Source: JBBKXP01 sp038251315 (GTDB lineage Bacteria > Pseudomonadota > Alphaproteobacteria > Rhodobacterales > Rhodobacteraceae). Taken from it: 59,173 bases of DNA. Each line of letters begins with the position of its first letter. Positions within the stretch are counted from its first letter, which is position 1. The notes under the pieces are model-generated. The model ran no database searches and was not told where the DNA came from. It saw only the letters and a list, made by a program, of their open reading frames with translations. A program made the position numbers and the translations under genes. The stretch covers positions 1 through 59,173 of the forward strand of contig JBBSBK010000005.1 in the NCBI GenBank assembly GCA_038251315.1. Direction: 5' to 3'. This document shows, piece after piece, positions 7,968 to 16,381 of the stretch.

Positions 7968-10246
7968 TAGCCGTAATGCGCCACCGGGGTCCCCGCCAGC
8001 GCCGACATGTTCAGCAGCCCCCGCGCGGTGATCGACGAGGTGACGATATGCGCCTTGTTGCCCATACCGACAAGGATCGGCCCGACCTCGAGCCCGTTCG
8101 CCTTGGCTTTGAGGACGTTGCGGACCGCGCTCGCGGCATCGGTGGACGCAAAGACCAGCACATTTGCCGCACCATCGAACCGGGCGTTCGGGAATATCCG
8201 TTCGCGCAGGGTGGGATCGAGTGCGGCATCGGCGTGCATTTCGCCCTCGTATTCGAAATCGCGCGGCTGGCTGTCAAGGATCGCCAAAGCCTCGCGCACC
8301 CGCCGCCCCGACGACGTATCGAGATTTCCAAACTGCGAATTGGAACAGAGCGCGATTTTCGGCGATATTGCGAACCGGCGCACGTGTCGCGCCGCGCCCA
8401 GCACGGTTTCGGCGATCTGCTGGCCGGTCGGCACCGCATGAACCTGGGTATCGGCGACGAACAGCGGGCCGTCTTCCAAGATCATCAGGCTCATTGCGGC
8501 GACGGGGTGCAGGCCATCGTTGCCCAGCACCTGCTGAATATAGTTAAGGTGCCAGTTGAACTGGCCGAAGGTGCCGCAGATCATGCTGTCGGCCTCGCCC
8601 CGATGTACCATCACCGCGCCGATGGCGGTGGTGTTGGTGCGCATGATCGCCTTGGCCAGATCAGGGGTGACGCCCTGGCGTTCCATGATCTGGTGATAGG
8701 TGCCCCAGTAGTCGCGATAACGGGGGTCGTCCTCGGGGTTGACGATCTCGAAATCGGTATTGGGGCGGATTTTAAGCCCGGCACGTTCGCAGCGATTGGC
8801 GATAACCTCGGGGCGGCCGATCAGGATCGGAACGTCGGTCATTTCCTCCATCATCGCCTGAGCGGCGCGCAGCACCCGTTCGTCTTCGCCCTCGGTAAAG
8901 ACGATCCTGCGGCAGGCGGTTCCAGCAGCAGCGAATACGGTGCGCATGACAAGCGCAGACCGGAACACCGACCCGTCTAGCTTCTGCTTGTAGGCCTCCA
9001 TATCTGTGACCGGGCGCAAGGCGACGCCGGTGTCCATCGCGGCCTTGGCGACGGCGCTGGCGATGACACCCATCAGACGCGGATCGAACGGTTTCGGAAT
9101 CAGGTAATCGGGGCCGAACGTCAGCTGCTCGCCGCGATAGGCGGCGGCGGCCTCGGCGCTGGTCGTGGCACGTGCAAGGGCGGCGATACCGGCGATACAG
9201 GCCAGTTGCATCTCGTCATTGATCTCGGTCGCGCCGACGTCGAGGGCGCCGCGAAAGATGAACGGAAAACACAGCACGTTGTTGACCTGATTGGGATAAT
9301 CGCTGCGCCCGGTGGCGATGATGGCGTCGGGGCTGACCGCGCGGGCCTCCTCGGGCGTGATTTCGGGGCTGGGGTTGGCGAGGGCGAAAATGATCGGGCG
9401 AGGGGTCATTTTGGCGACCATCTCGGGTTTCAGCACGCCGGGGCCGGAGAGGCCAAGAAACATGTCGGCCCCGGCGATCACGTCCGCGAGCGTGGCAGGC
9501 GTGGTGCCTTGGGCAAAGTCGGCCTTTTGCGGGGTCATGTCGGCCTCGCGCCCCGCAAAGACCAGCCCGTGCAGGTCGCAAAGCCAGACGTTTTCGCGCT
9601 TTACCCCCAGCTTGAGCAACATGTTCAGGCAGGCGATCCCGGCAGCGCCGCCGCCGGTGCTGACGATCTTGATGTCCGCAAAGGCCTTGCCGCTGACCTG
9701 CATCGCATTCGTGGCCGCCGCGCCGACGACGATGGCGGTGCCGTGCTGGTCGTCGTGAAATACCGGGATGTTCATCCGCTCGCGACAAATCTTTTCGACG
9801 ATGAAACAGTCGGGGGCCTTGATGTCTTCGAGGTTGATCGCGCCGAAGGTCGGTTCGAGGGCGCAGACGATCTCGGCCAGTTTCACCGGGTCGGGTTCGT
9901 TCAATTCGATGTCGAAACAGTCGATATTGGCGAATTTCTTGAACAGAACGGCCTTGCCCTCCATCACCGGCTTGCTGGCCAGCGCGCCGATGTTGCCCAA
10001 GCCCAGAACGGCGGTGCCGTTGGTAACGACGCCGACGAGGTTGCCGCGCGTGGTATAGTCGCGGGCGGTGTCGGGGTTCGCCTTGATCGCAAGGCAGGCC
10101 TCGGCGACGCCGGGAGAATAGGCGCGGGCCAGATCGCGGCCATTGGCCAGCGGTTTGGTCGCCCGGATTTCCAGTTTGCCGGGCTTGGGGAACTGGTGAT
10201 AGTCGAGCGCGGCCTGTTTCAGGCTGTCGTCCGGGGTGTCGGCCAA
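7967..10246 (-). CDS. maeB: NADP-dependent malic enzyme (MaeB type, PTA-like C-terminal domain)
   Basis: A 759-residue two-domain enzyme that decarboxylates malate to pyruvate and NADPH. The N-terminal malic enzyme half (about 1-430) has YSPGVAEACLAI, GLGNIGALASKPVMEGKA, HDDQHGTAIV and the NADP fold STGGGAAGIACLNM. The C-terminal half (about 435-759) resembles phosphotransacetylase (VFTEGEDERVLRAA, LCSNSQFGN) but in this family is regulatory, binding acetyl-CoA. The start is TTG at 10246: GGAGG lies eight bases upstream and family proteins begin just here (ADTPDDSLKQAALDYH). A longer upstream frame lacks homologous character. A perfect palindrome lies 26 bp upstream. Confidence 0.95.
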   Translation of the reverse strand: MADTPDDSLKQAALDYHQFPKPGKLEIRATKPLANGRDLARAYSPGVAEACLAIKANPDTARDYTTRGNLVGVVTNGTAVLGLGNIGALASKPVMEGKAVLFKKFANIDCFDIELNEPDPVKLAEIVCALEPTFGAINLEDIKAPDCFIVEKICRERMNIPVFHDDQHGTAIVVGAAATNAMQVSGKAFADIKIVSTGGGAAGIACLNMLLKLGVKRENVWLCDLHGLVFAGREADMTPQKADFAQGTTPATLADVIAGADMFLGLSGPGVLKPEMVAKMTPRPIIFALANPSPEITPEEARAVSPDAIIATGRSDYPNQVNNVLCFPFIFRGALDVGATEINDEMQLACIAGIAALARATTSAEAAAAYRGEQLTFGPDYLIPKPFDPRLMGVIASAVAKAAMDTGVALRPVTDMEAYKQKLDGSVFRSALVMRTVFAAAGTACRRIVFTEGEDERVLRAAQAMMEEMTDVPILIGRPEVIANRCERAGLKIRPNTDFEIVNPEDDPRYRDYWGTYHQIMERQGVTPDLAKAIMRTNTTAIGAVMVHRGEADSMICGTFGQFNWHLNYIQQVLGNDGLHPVAAMSLMILEDGPLFVADTQVHAVPTGQQIAETVLGAARHVRRFAISPKIALCSNSQFGNLDTSSGRRVREALAILDSQPRDFEYEGEMHADAALDPTLRERIFPNARFDGAANVLVFASTDAASAVRNVLKAKANGLEVGPILVGMGNKAHIVTSSITARGLLNMSALAGTPVAHYG

Positions 10247-10271
10247 GGCTGGTCCCTCCGCTGCGGGGTGA

Positions 10272-10289
10272 TAGTTTAATATTAAACTA
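10272..10289. promoter_or_regulatory. Perfect 18-bp palindrome between maeB and bicupin gene
   Basis: TAGTTTAATATTAAACTA is fully self-complementary. It lies in the 133-bp divergent region, 26 bp upstream of the maeB start and 91 bp upstream of the bicupin start. Length, symmetry and AT-rich half-sites are typical of MarR-family operators. Which gene it controls, and the regulator, are not visible in this window. Confidence 0.65.
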
Positions 10290-10379
10290 CTCTTCTTTCC
10301 GCAAGGAAACCCCACCGAAAGGTAAAACACTTTCAGGACAGTCTTGCAAATCCAATTGGCCGGGGCCAAGCATTGCAGC

Positions 10380-11465
10380 ATGTCTGCAAGTCCCGAAATC
10401 CGCGCCGAAGTGCTGTTACCCACGACCGATCTGCGGGCGGATCTGGGTTTTTTCGGCAAGCTGCTGGGGATGCAGCTTGACTCGATCTATCCAGCGGATG
10501 ATCCGCAGGTTGCGGTGTTCAGCGGCCACGGCCTGCGCCTGCGGCTGGATCAAGGGTTGCAGTCTGCGCCCGGCGCATTGCGCATCCTGACCGACGCGGC
10601 CTTTGCCGACGGCCAGCGCGATCTGACCGCACCCGGCGGCACCCGCGTCACTGTCGACGCCCTGAACCCGGCGCTCGTCCTGCCCCCGACCGACCACGCC
10701 TTTGTCGTGCGCCGTCTCGCCGATCAGGCACCCTGGGTGATCGGGCGGGCGGGGATGCATTACCGTGATCTGATCCCGACCCGGTTGGGCGGGTCGATCA
10801 TCGCGTCGCATATCCGCATCCCCGATGGTGGCCCGGTGCCCGATATGGTGCATTTCCACCGCGTCGGGTTTCAGCTGATATTCTGTATCAAGGGCTGGGT
10901 CGATGTGGTGTACGAGGATCAGGGCGGGCCGCTGCGTTTGACCGCCGGAGATTGCTTCATCCAGCCGCCCGAAATCCGTCACCGGGTGCTGACGGCCAGC
11001 GACGGGATCGAGGTGATCGAGATCGGGGTGCCCGCCGCGCATGTCACCGAAATTGACCACATCATGCAACTCCCGACATCTGACCTTCGTACGGACCGGG
11101 AATGGCAGGGCCAGAAATTCGTGCATAATCTGGCGGCTGGGGCGCGCTATGAACATTTTCGCCTGCCCGGCTACGTCGCCCGCAATACGACTATTGCAAC
11201 AAATACGCAAAATGTCGCCGGAGTCCAAGTCGTCCGCCGCGGTAACGGCGACCCTGTGTGGGCGGCCCATGACGCCGATATCCATTTCACATTCGTGATG
11301 GGTGGGACGATGACGCTGATGGGCGAGGGCAAGGACCCGTTTCGCCTGTCCGCCGGCGATGCCTTTGTCATCCCGCCCGGTTTACGGACCTGTTACGCCG
11401 ACCCGAGCGACGACATCGAACTGCTTGAGGTCACGCTGCCAGGGCGGTTCAGGACGAGCCTTTGA
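10380..11465 (+). CDS. VOC-domain plus double-cupin fusion protein
   Basis: A 361-residue protein with three beta modules. Residues 1-105 look like a glyoxalase/VOC unit (EVLLPTTDLRADLGFFGKLLGM, then VAVFSGHGLRLRL). Residues about 140-222 form a first cupin with metal-type ligands His158, His160, Gln165 and His201 (HFHRVGFQ, then PPEIRHRV). Residues about 265-355 form a second, less conserved cupin (IHFTFVMGG, AGDAFVIPPG). Double cupins of this type include ring-cleaving dioxygenases and quercetinase-like enzymes, and VOC modules also occur in dioxygenases. An oxygenase or isomerase role is possible but not shown. The ATG at 10380 was chosen because the VOC strand starts immediately after it. 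Confidence 0.75.
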   Translation: MSASPEIRAEVLLPTTDLRADLGFFGKLLGMQLDSIYPADDPQVAVFSGHGLRLRLDQGLQSAPGALRILTDAAFADGQRDLTAPGGTRVTVDALNPALVLPPTDHAFVVRRLADQAPWVIGRAGMHYRDLIPTRLGGSIIASHIRIPDGGPVPDMVHFHRVGFQLIFCIKGWVDVVYEDQGGPLRLTAGDCFIQPPEIRHRVLTASDGIEVIEIGVPAAHVTEIDHIMQLPTSDLRTDREWQGQKFVHNLAAGARYEHFRLPGYVARNTTIATNTQNVAGVQVVRRGNGDPVWAAHDADIHFTFVMGGTMTLMGEGKDPFRLSAGDAFVIPPGLRTCYADPSDDIELLEVTLPGRFRTSL

Positions 11466-11658
11466 GATCGTGGATTTCCTCTAACGCGGCGATCCGGCGC
11501 ATCGCCTGTTCGTCGGTCAGGGAATCGTCGTATTCCTCGCCCGTCTGGTCGCACAAAACCTTGAGCCGCGCGCGCTGTTCGGCGTCCATCGGGCGGTCGG
11601 GGTCGCCTTCGGTCATCGCCTCGGTTTCCGGCAATGAAACCTTGATCGGAGCCATCAT
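11449..11658 (-). CDS. DUF3072 domain small protein
   Basis: A 69-residue protein with the DUF3072 signature from about residue 26: AEQRARLKVLCDQTGEEYD, then SLTDEQAMRRIAALEE. It resembles a small SAP/Lsr2-C-like helical module of unknown role. The ATG at 11658 is preceded by GGAGG at eight bases, so translation is well supported. It is convergent with the bicupin gene and overlaps its last 17 bases. Confidence 0.75.
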   Translation of the reverse strand: MMAPIKVSLPETEAMTEGDPDRPMDAEQRARLKVLCDQTGEEYDDSLTDEQAMRRIAALEEIHDLKGSS

Positions 11659-11785
11659 CTTTACATCCTCCAGTCGGGTTGAACATTAGAAACGCGCGGC
11701 GGGCGGGCGCGGTTCCCTTGCGCTTGGCCCTTGCATCGCCCAAAACTGCGGCACAGAGTTTTCCGAGCGAGAGTGAGGCTGCCCC

Positions 11786-12190
11786 ATGTCCCCGCCGATG
11801 TCCCTGATCGACGCCGCCCGTGCCGTGCGCGAAAACGCCCATGCGCCCTATTCCAAATTCAAGGTCGGCGCGGCGATCCGGTCGGGATCGGGCGCGGTGT
11901 TCCTGGGCTGCAACGTCGAAAATGTGGCCTATCCCGAAGGCACCTGCGCCGAGGCGGGAGCGATCGCAGCAATGGTGGCGGCGGGCGAGACCGCGATTGC
12001 GGAAATCGCCGTCATCGCCGACAGTCCGAAACCGGTCAGCCCCTGTGGCGGCTGCCGCCAGAAACTGGCTGAATTCGCCGGGCCGGATGTGCGAGTGACG
12101 CTGTCGACGACAGACGGGTCGGTGGTGGAAACGACCGTGGGCGACCTGTTGCCCGGCGTGTTTGACAAAGACCACATGAGCCGGACCTGA
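11786..12190 (+). CDS. cdd: Cytidine deaminase
   Basis: A 134-residue homotetrameric-type enzyme that deaminates cytidine and deoxycytidine to (deoxy)uridine. Zinc-site residues are Cys54 with catalytic Glu56 (TCAEAGA), then Cys87 and Cys90 (SPCGGCRQ). Substrate motif GCNVENVAYPEG is intact. It is first in a five-gene nucleoside salvage operon: cdd-deoA spacing is 3 bp and the following genes overlap. A second ATG at 11798 (residue 5) is an alternative start. Confidence 0.95.
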   Translation: MSPPMSLIDAARAVRENAHAPYSKFKVGAAIRSGSGAVFLGCNVENVAYPEGTCAEAGAIAAMVAAGETAIAEIAVIADSPKPVSPCGGCRQKLAEFAGPDVRVTLSTTDGSVVETTVGDLLPGVFDKDHMSRT

Positions 12191-12193
12191 GCC

Positions 12194-13489
12194 ATGGACG
12201 CCCGCGCCATCATTGCCAAGGTCCGCAGCAAGAAAACCCCGACAGGTGCAGAATTGGCCTGGTTTGCCAAAGGCTTGGCGGATGGATTGGTCAGCGACGC
12301 GCAGGCCGGGGCCTTTGCCATGGCGGTGCTGCTGAACGGTCTTGGCACCAAGGCCCGCGTTGATCTGACCTTGGCGATGCGTGACAGCGGCGACGTTCTG
12401 GCGTGGGATTTGTCGGGGCCGGTGCTCGACAAACACTCGACCGGCGGGGTTGGTGATACGGTATCGCTGGTGCTGGCCCCGGCGCTCGCCGCCTGCGGGG
12501 TCTATGTGCCGATGATCTCGGGGCGGGGCCTGGGGCATACCGGCGGCACACTGGACAAGATCGAGTCGATCCCCGGTGTCGTCGCCCAGATCGACATCGC
12601 CCGTCTGCGTGCCATCACCGCCGAGGTCGGTTGCGCCATCGTCGGTGCGACAGGACGGATCGCGCCAGCTGACCGCCGCCTTTATGCGATCCGCGATGTC
12701 ACCGCGACAGTGGAAAGCATTGACCTTATCACCGCGTCGATCCTGTCGAAAAAGCTGGCGGCGGGGCTGCAAGGTCTGGTGCTTGACGTCAAACTGGGGT
12801 CGGGCGCGTTCATGAAAACCGCCGCCGACGCGCGGGCGCTGGCGCGCTCGCTGGTCGATACCGCCAACGGTGCGGGTTGCCCGACGGCGGCGCTCATCAC
12901 CGATATGGATCAGCCGCTGGCGCCGACCCTTGGCAACGCGCTCGAAGTGGCGACCGCGATGGAGGTGCTCGCGGGCAACCGGGCCGCCGCACCACGACTG
13001 CACGATCTGACGGTGGCGCTGGGGGCAGAACTGCTGACCCTGGCGGGGATCGACGCCGGCGCCGGCAAGATCGAACAGGCCATCGCGTCGGGGCAGGCGA
13101 TGGACCGTTTCGCCCGGATGATCGCGGCACTCGGCGGGCCGCCCGACATGGCCGATGACTGGCACACGCATTTGCCCAAGGCGCCCGTTGTGGGCGAGGT
13201 TCCCGCCCCCGAAAGCGGCCATATCAGCGCGATCAACGGCGAGGCGCTGGGCCTTGCCGTTGTCGGCATGGGTGGCGGGCGGCGGGTCGAGACCGACCGG
13301 ATCGACCCGGGCGTGGGCCTGGAACAAGTCGTCACGCTGGGCGCTCAGGTCAATCGCGGCGATCCGCTTTGCGTGCTGCACGCCCGTGACGAGGATAGCG
13401 CCGAAGCGACGGCGCGGGCGGTTCTGGCTGCCATCACGATCGGCGCAGCCCCTGACGTGCAGCCCCTGATCCGCGACACGGTCGCCTGA
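12194..13489 (+). CDS. deoA: Thymidine phosphorylase
   Basis: A 431-residue glycosyltransferase-family enzyme converting thymidine or deoxyuridine plus phosphate to base and deoxyribose-1-phosphate. Diagnostic motifs: KKTPTGAELAWFAKGLADG near the start, the phosphate-binding KHSTGGVGDT, SGRGLGHTGGTLDKIES, and LDVKLGSGAFM. It follows cdd after 3 bp, and its stop overlaps the deoB start (TGATG). Its product is the substrate of the next enzyme. Confidence 0.95.
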   Translation: MDARAIIAKVRSKKTPTGAELAWFAKGLADGLVSDAQAGAFAMAVLLNGLGTKARVDLTLAMRDSGDVLAWDLSGPVLDKHSTGGVGDTVSLVLAPALAACGVYVPMISGRGLGHTGGTLDKIESIPGVVAQIDIARLRAITAEVGCAIVGATGRIAPADRRLYAIRDVTATVESIDLITASILSKKLAAGLQGLVLDVKLGSGAFMKTAADARALARSLVDTANGAGCPTAALITDMDQPLAPTLGNALEVATAMEVLAGNRAAAPRLHDLTVALGAELLTLAGIDAGAGKIEQAIASGQAMDRFARMIAALGGPPDMADDWHTHLPKAPVVGEVPAPESGHISAINGEALGLAVVGMGGGRRVETDRIDPGVGLEQVVTLGAQVNRGDPLCVLHARDEDSAEATARAVLAAITIGAAPDVQPLIRDTVA

Positions 13490-14697
13490 TGCCGCGCGCG
13501 TTCCTGATCGTCATCGATTCGGTCGGGATCGGCGGTGCGCCGGATGCCGGGACGTTTTTCAATGGCACGGTGCCGGATACCGGGTCGAACACGGTAGGCC
13601 ACATCGCGGTCGCCTGTGCTGCGGGTCGGGCCGAGCAGGGTCGCAGCGGACCATTGGCGGTGCCGACACTCGAGGCATTGGGCCTTGGTGCGGCGATAAG
13701 GCTGGCGTCGGGGCTGGAAACATCGCTGAATGGCATGCCCACCGGCGCTTGGGGGGCGGCGACCGAGGTGTCGCGGGGCAAGGATACACCGTCGGGTCAT
13801 TGGGAACTGGCCGGGGTTCCGGTGCCGTGGGAATGGCACGTCTTTCCCGATCTGCCGCAGGCTTTTCCCGATGACCTGATCGTCCAGATTTGCGAACAGG
13901 CAGGGACCGGCGGGACGCTTTGCAACCGGCATGCATCGGGGACGCAGGTGATTACGGACCAAGGCGCGCGGCATCTGAAAACCGGCTGGCCGATCTGTTA
14001 TACTTCGGCGGATTCGGTGTTGCAGATCGCGGCGCACGAGGAATCGTTCGGGCTGGATCGGCTGTTGAAGCTCTGCGCCGACCTCGCGCCGACCCTGCAC
14101 GCGATGAAGGTGGGCCGGGTCATCGCGCGGCCTTTCGCCGGCTCGGTCGAGGCCGGGTTTGCCCGCACCGCAAACCGCCACGACTATGCCATCGCGCCAC
14201 CTGGGCCGACCTTGTGCGATTGGGTCCACGGCGCGGGACATGCTGTGCATGCCATTGGAAAGATTGGTGATATCTTCTCGATGCGCGGTATCGACGAGGT
14301 CCGCAAGGGGCGCGATCCGGAACTGATGGAGCATCTGAACGATCTGATCGATGCGGCAGGAGATGGGGCGCTGATCTTTGCCAATTTTGTCGAATTCGAC
14401 AGCGAATTCGGGCATCGCCGCGACGTGTCCGGCTATGCCCGGCATCTGGAGTGGTTCAGCGTCGAACTATCCGCGGTCCTGCCACGCCTGCGGTCCGACG
14501 ATCTGCTGATCGTCACCGCCGATCATGGCAACGATCCGACCTGGATCGGGACCGATCACACCCGCGAACGGGTCCCGGTGCTCGTCTACGGGATCGGGGC
14601 GCGAGAGTTGGGGCAGGTGGCGTTTACCGACGTCGGGGCGTCAGTCGCGGCGTGGCTTGGCGTGCCGTCGCAAGGCACCGGAAGGAGTTTTCTGTGA
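13489..14697 (+). CDS. deoB: Phosphopentomutase
   Basis: A 402-residue metalloenzyme of the alkaline phosphatase superfamily that interconverts (deoxy)ribose-1- and -5-phosphate. The N-terminal RAFLIVIDSVGIGGAPDA holds metal-binding Asp residues. GKDTPSGHWELAG carries the phospho-acceptor threonine region, and VTADHGNDPTW and GTDHTRERVP hold the remaining ligands. The start overlaps the deoA stop by one base. No deoxyribose-phosphate aldolase (deoC) is present in this window, so the pathway's next step is encoded elsewhere. Confidence 0.95.
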   Translation: MPRAFLIVIDSVGIGGAPDAGTFFNGTVPDTGSNTVGHIAVACAAGRAEQGRSGPLAVPTLEALGLGAAIRLASGLETSLNGMPTGAWGAATEVSRGKDTPSGHWELAGVPVPWEWHVFPDLPQAFPDDLIVQICEQAGTGGTLCNRHASGTQVITDQGARHLKTGWPICYTSADSVLQIAAHEESFGLDRLLKLCADLAPTLHAMKVGRVIARPFAGSVEAGFARTANRHDYAIAPPGPTLCDWVHGAGHAVHAIGKIGDIFSMRGIDEVRKGRDPELMEHLNDLIDAAGDGALIFANFVEFDSEFGHRRDVSGYARHLEWFSVELSAVLPRLRSDDLLIVTADHGNDPTWIGTDHTRERVPVLVYGIGARELGQVAFTDVGASVAAWLGVPSQGTGRSFL

Positions 14698-15680
14698 GCT
14701 TTCGCGCCATGCCCAAGGTCGAATTGCATCTGCACCTCGAAGGCGGCGCACCACCCGCGTTCATCGCCGGGCTGGCGCGGGAAAAGCATATCGATATCAG
14801 TGGGATATTCGATGAGCGGGGCGGCTACGTCTATCGCGACTTCGACCATTTTCTGAAGGTTTACGAGGCTGCCTGCACCACCCTGACCGGGCCGGAGGAG
14901 TTTCGTCGCCTGACCCTTGCCGTACTTGAGGACTCGGCGCGCAACGGTGTCGTCTACTCGGAAACCTTCCTGTCGCCGGATTTCTGCGGCGGCGGCGATC
15001 TGTCCGCTTGGCGTGAATACCTCGCGGCGATCAAGGATGCGGCGGACGAGGCCGAGCGCACGATGGGCATCACCCTGCGCGGCATTGTCACCTGTATCCG
15101 CCACCACGGCCCCGATCAGGCCAGATCGGCGGCCCGATGCGCAGTCGAGACCCAAGGGGATTTCATCACCGGCTTTGGTATGGGCGGCGCGGAAATGCAG
15201 GGGCGGCCTGGTGATTTCGCCTATGCCTTTGATATGGCTCGCGAAGCCGGACTGCGCCTGACCTGCCATGCGGGGGAATGGGGCGGGCCGGACATGGTGG
15301 CCGACACGCTCCGCGATCTGCGCGTCGAACGGATCGGACACGGGATCAACGCCCATACTGACCTCGCGCTGGTCGATCGGATCGCCGAACAGGGCATCGT
15401 CTTCGAGGTCTGTCCGGGGTCCAACGTGTTCCTGAACGCGGTGCCGTCGTGGGAGGCGCACCCGATCCGCATGTTGCGGGATCGCGGCGTCAAGGTGACC
15501 GTATCCACCGATGACCCGCCGTTCTTTGGCACCACCATGACGCGAGAATTCGACATGCTGGCGCGGACGTTCGATTGGGACAATGCCGATTTCAAGGTGC
15601 TGAACGCCACCGCCCTTGACGCGGCGTTCTGCGACGCCGACACCCGTGCGCGGATCGCCAAAAAGCTGGAGCAATCATGA
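14694..15680 (+). CDS. add: Adenosine deaminase
   Basis: A 328-residue zinc enzyme deaminating adenosine or deoxyadenosine to inosine. Motifs are PKVELHLHLEGG (zinc His pair), CHAGEWGGP, RIGHGINA, CPGSNV and STDDPPFFGT (metal Asp). I take the GTG at 14694, which overlaps the deoB stop and has AGGAG six bases upstream; an ATG at 14709 is five codons later. The operon position and the DDP motif support nucleoside deaminase rather than adenine deaminase, though the two are close relatives. Confidence 0.92.
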   Translation: MSFRAMPKVELHLHLEGGAPPAFIAGLAREKHIDISGIFDERGGYVYRDFDHFLKVYEAACTTLTGPEEFRRLTLAVLEDSARNGVVYSETFLSPDFCGGGDLSAWREYLAAIKDAADEAERTMGITLRGIVTCIRHHGPDQARSAARCAVETQGDFITGFGMGGAEMQGRPGDFAYAFDMAREAGLRLTCHAGEWGGPDMVADTLRDLRVERIGHGINAHTDLALVDRIAEQGIVFEVCPGSNVFLNAVPSWEAHPIRMLRDRGVKVTVSTDDPPFFGTTMTREFDMLARTFDWDNADFKVLNATALDAAFCDADTRARIAKKLEQS

Positions 15681-16315
15681 CCGACGATGGCCACCTGACC
15701 CATGTGACGCACCCGCTCGTGCAGCACAAACTGACCCTGATGCGCAAGAAGGAGACCGAAACGGCCAAGTTTCGCCAGTTGCTTCGCGAGATTTCGCAAT
15801 TGCTGGCTTACGAGGTAACCCGCGACCTGCCGATGACGACGCGGCGGATCGAAACGCCTCTGGAGGTGATGGACAGTCCGGTGATCGACGGCAAGAAGCT
15901 TGCGCTGATCAGTATTCTGCGGGCGGGCAACGGGTTGCTCGACGGTATCCTGGAACTGATCCCGGCGGCGCGGGTCGGGTTCGTCGGGCTTTACCGCGAT
16001 GAAAAGACGCTGCAGCCGGTGCAGTACTATTTCAAGGTTCCGACCGAACTGGCGGACCGTCTGGTGATCGCCGTCGATCCGATGCTGGCGACTGGCAATT
16101 CATCGGTCGCGGCTGTCGATCTGCTGAAAAAAGCCGGGGCGACGAACATCCGGTTCATGTGCCTGCTGGCAGCGCCCGAGGGGATCGCGCGGATGAAGGC
16201 GGCGCATCCCGATGTGCCCATCGTCACAGCGGCGGTAGACAGTCACCTGAATGAACAAGGATATATTGTGCCTGGACTAGGGGATGCAGGTGATCGGATG
16301 TTCGGCACCAAATAA
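15677..16315 (+). CDS. upp: Uracil phosphoribosyltransferase
   Basis: A 212-residue enzyme making UMP from uracil and PRPP. It is full length, with THPLVQHKLTLMR at the start, LISILRAGNGLLDGIL, the PRPP loop DPMLATGNSSVAAVDLLKK, and GDAGDRMFGTK at the C terminus. Its ATG overlaps the add stop (ATGA). It is last in the cdd-deoA-deoB-add-upp operon and returns the uracil freed by DeoA to the nucleotide pool. No obvious intrinsic terminator follows. Confidence 0.97.
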   Translation: MTDDGHLTHVTHPLVQHKLTLMRKKETETAKFRQLLREISQLLAYEVTRDLPMTTRRIETPLEVMDSPVIDGKKLALISILRAGNGLLDGILELIPAARVGFVGLYRDEKTLQPVQYYFKVPTELADRLVIAVDPMLATGNSSVAAVDLLKKAGATNIRFMCLLAAPEGIARMKAAHPDVPIVTAAVDSHLNEQGYIVPGLGDAGDRMFGTK

Positions 16316-16381
16316 GGGATAAACGGCTTTACAAAATAGGCGGTGTTTGGCATCTTCCCACAAGATTTAGTGGGGGCACCG

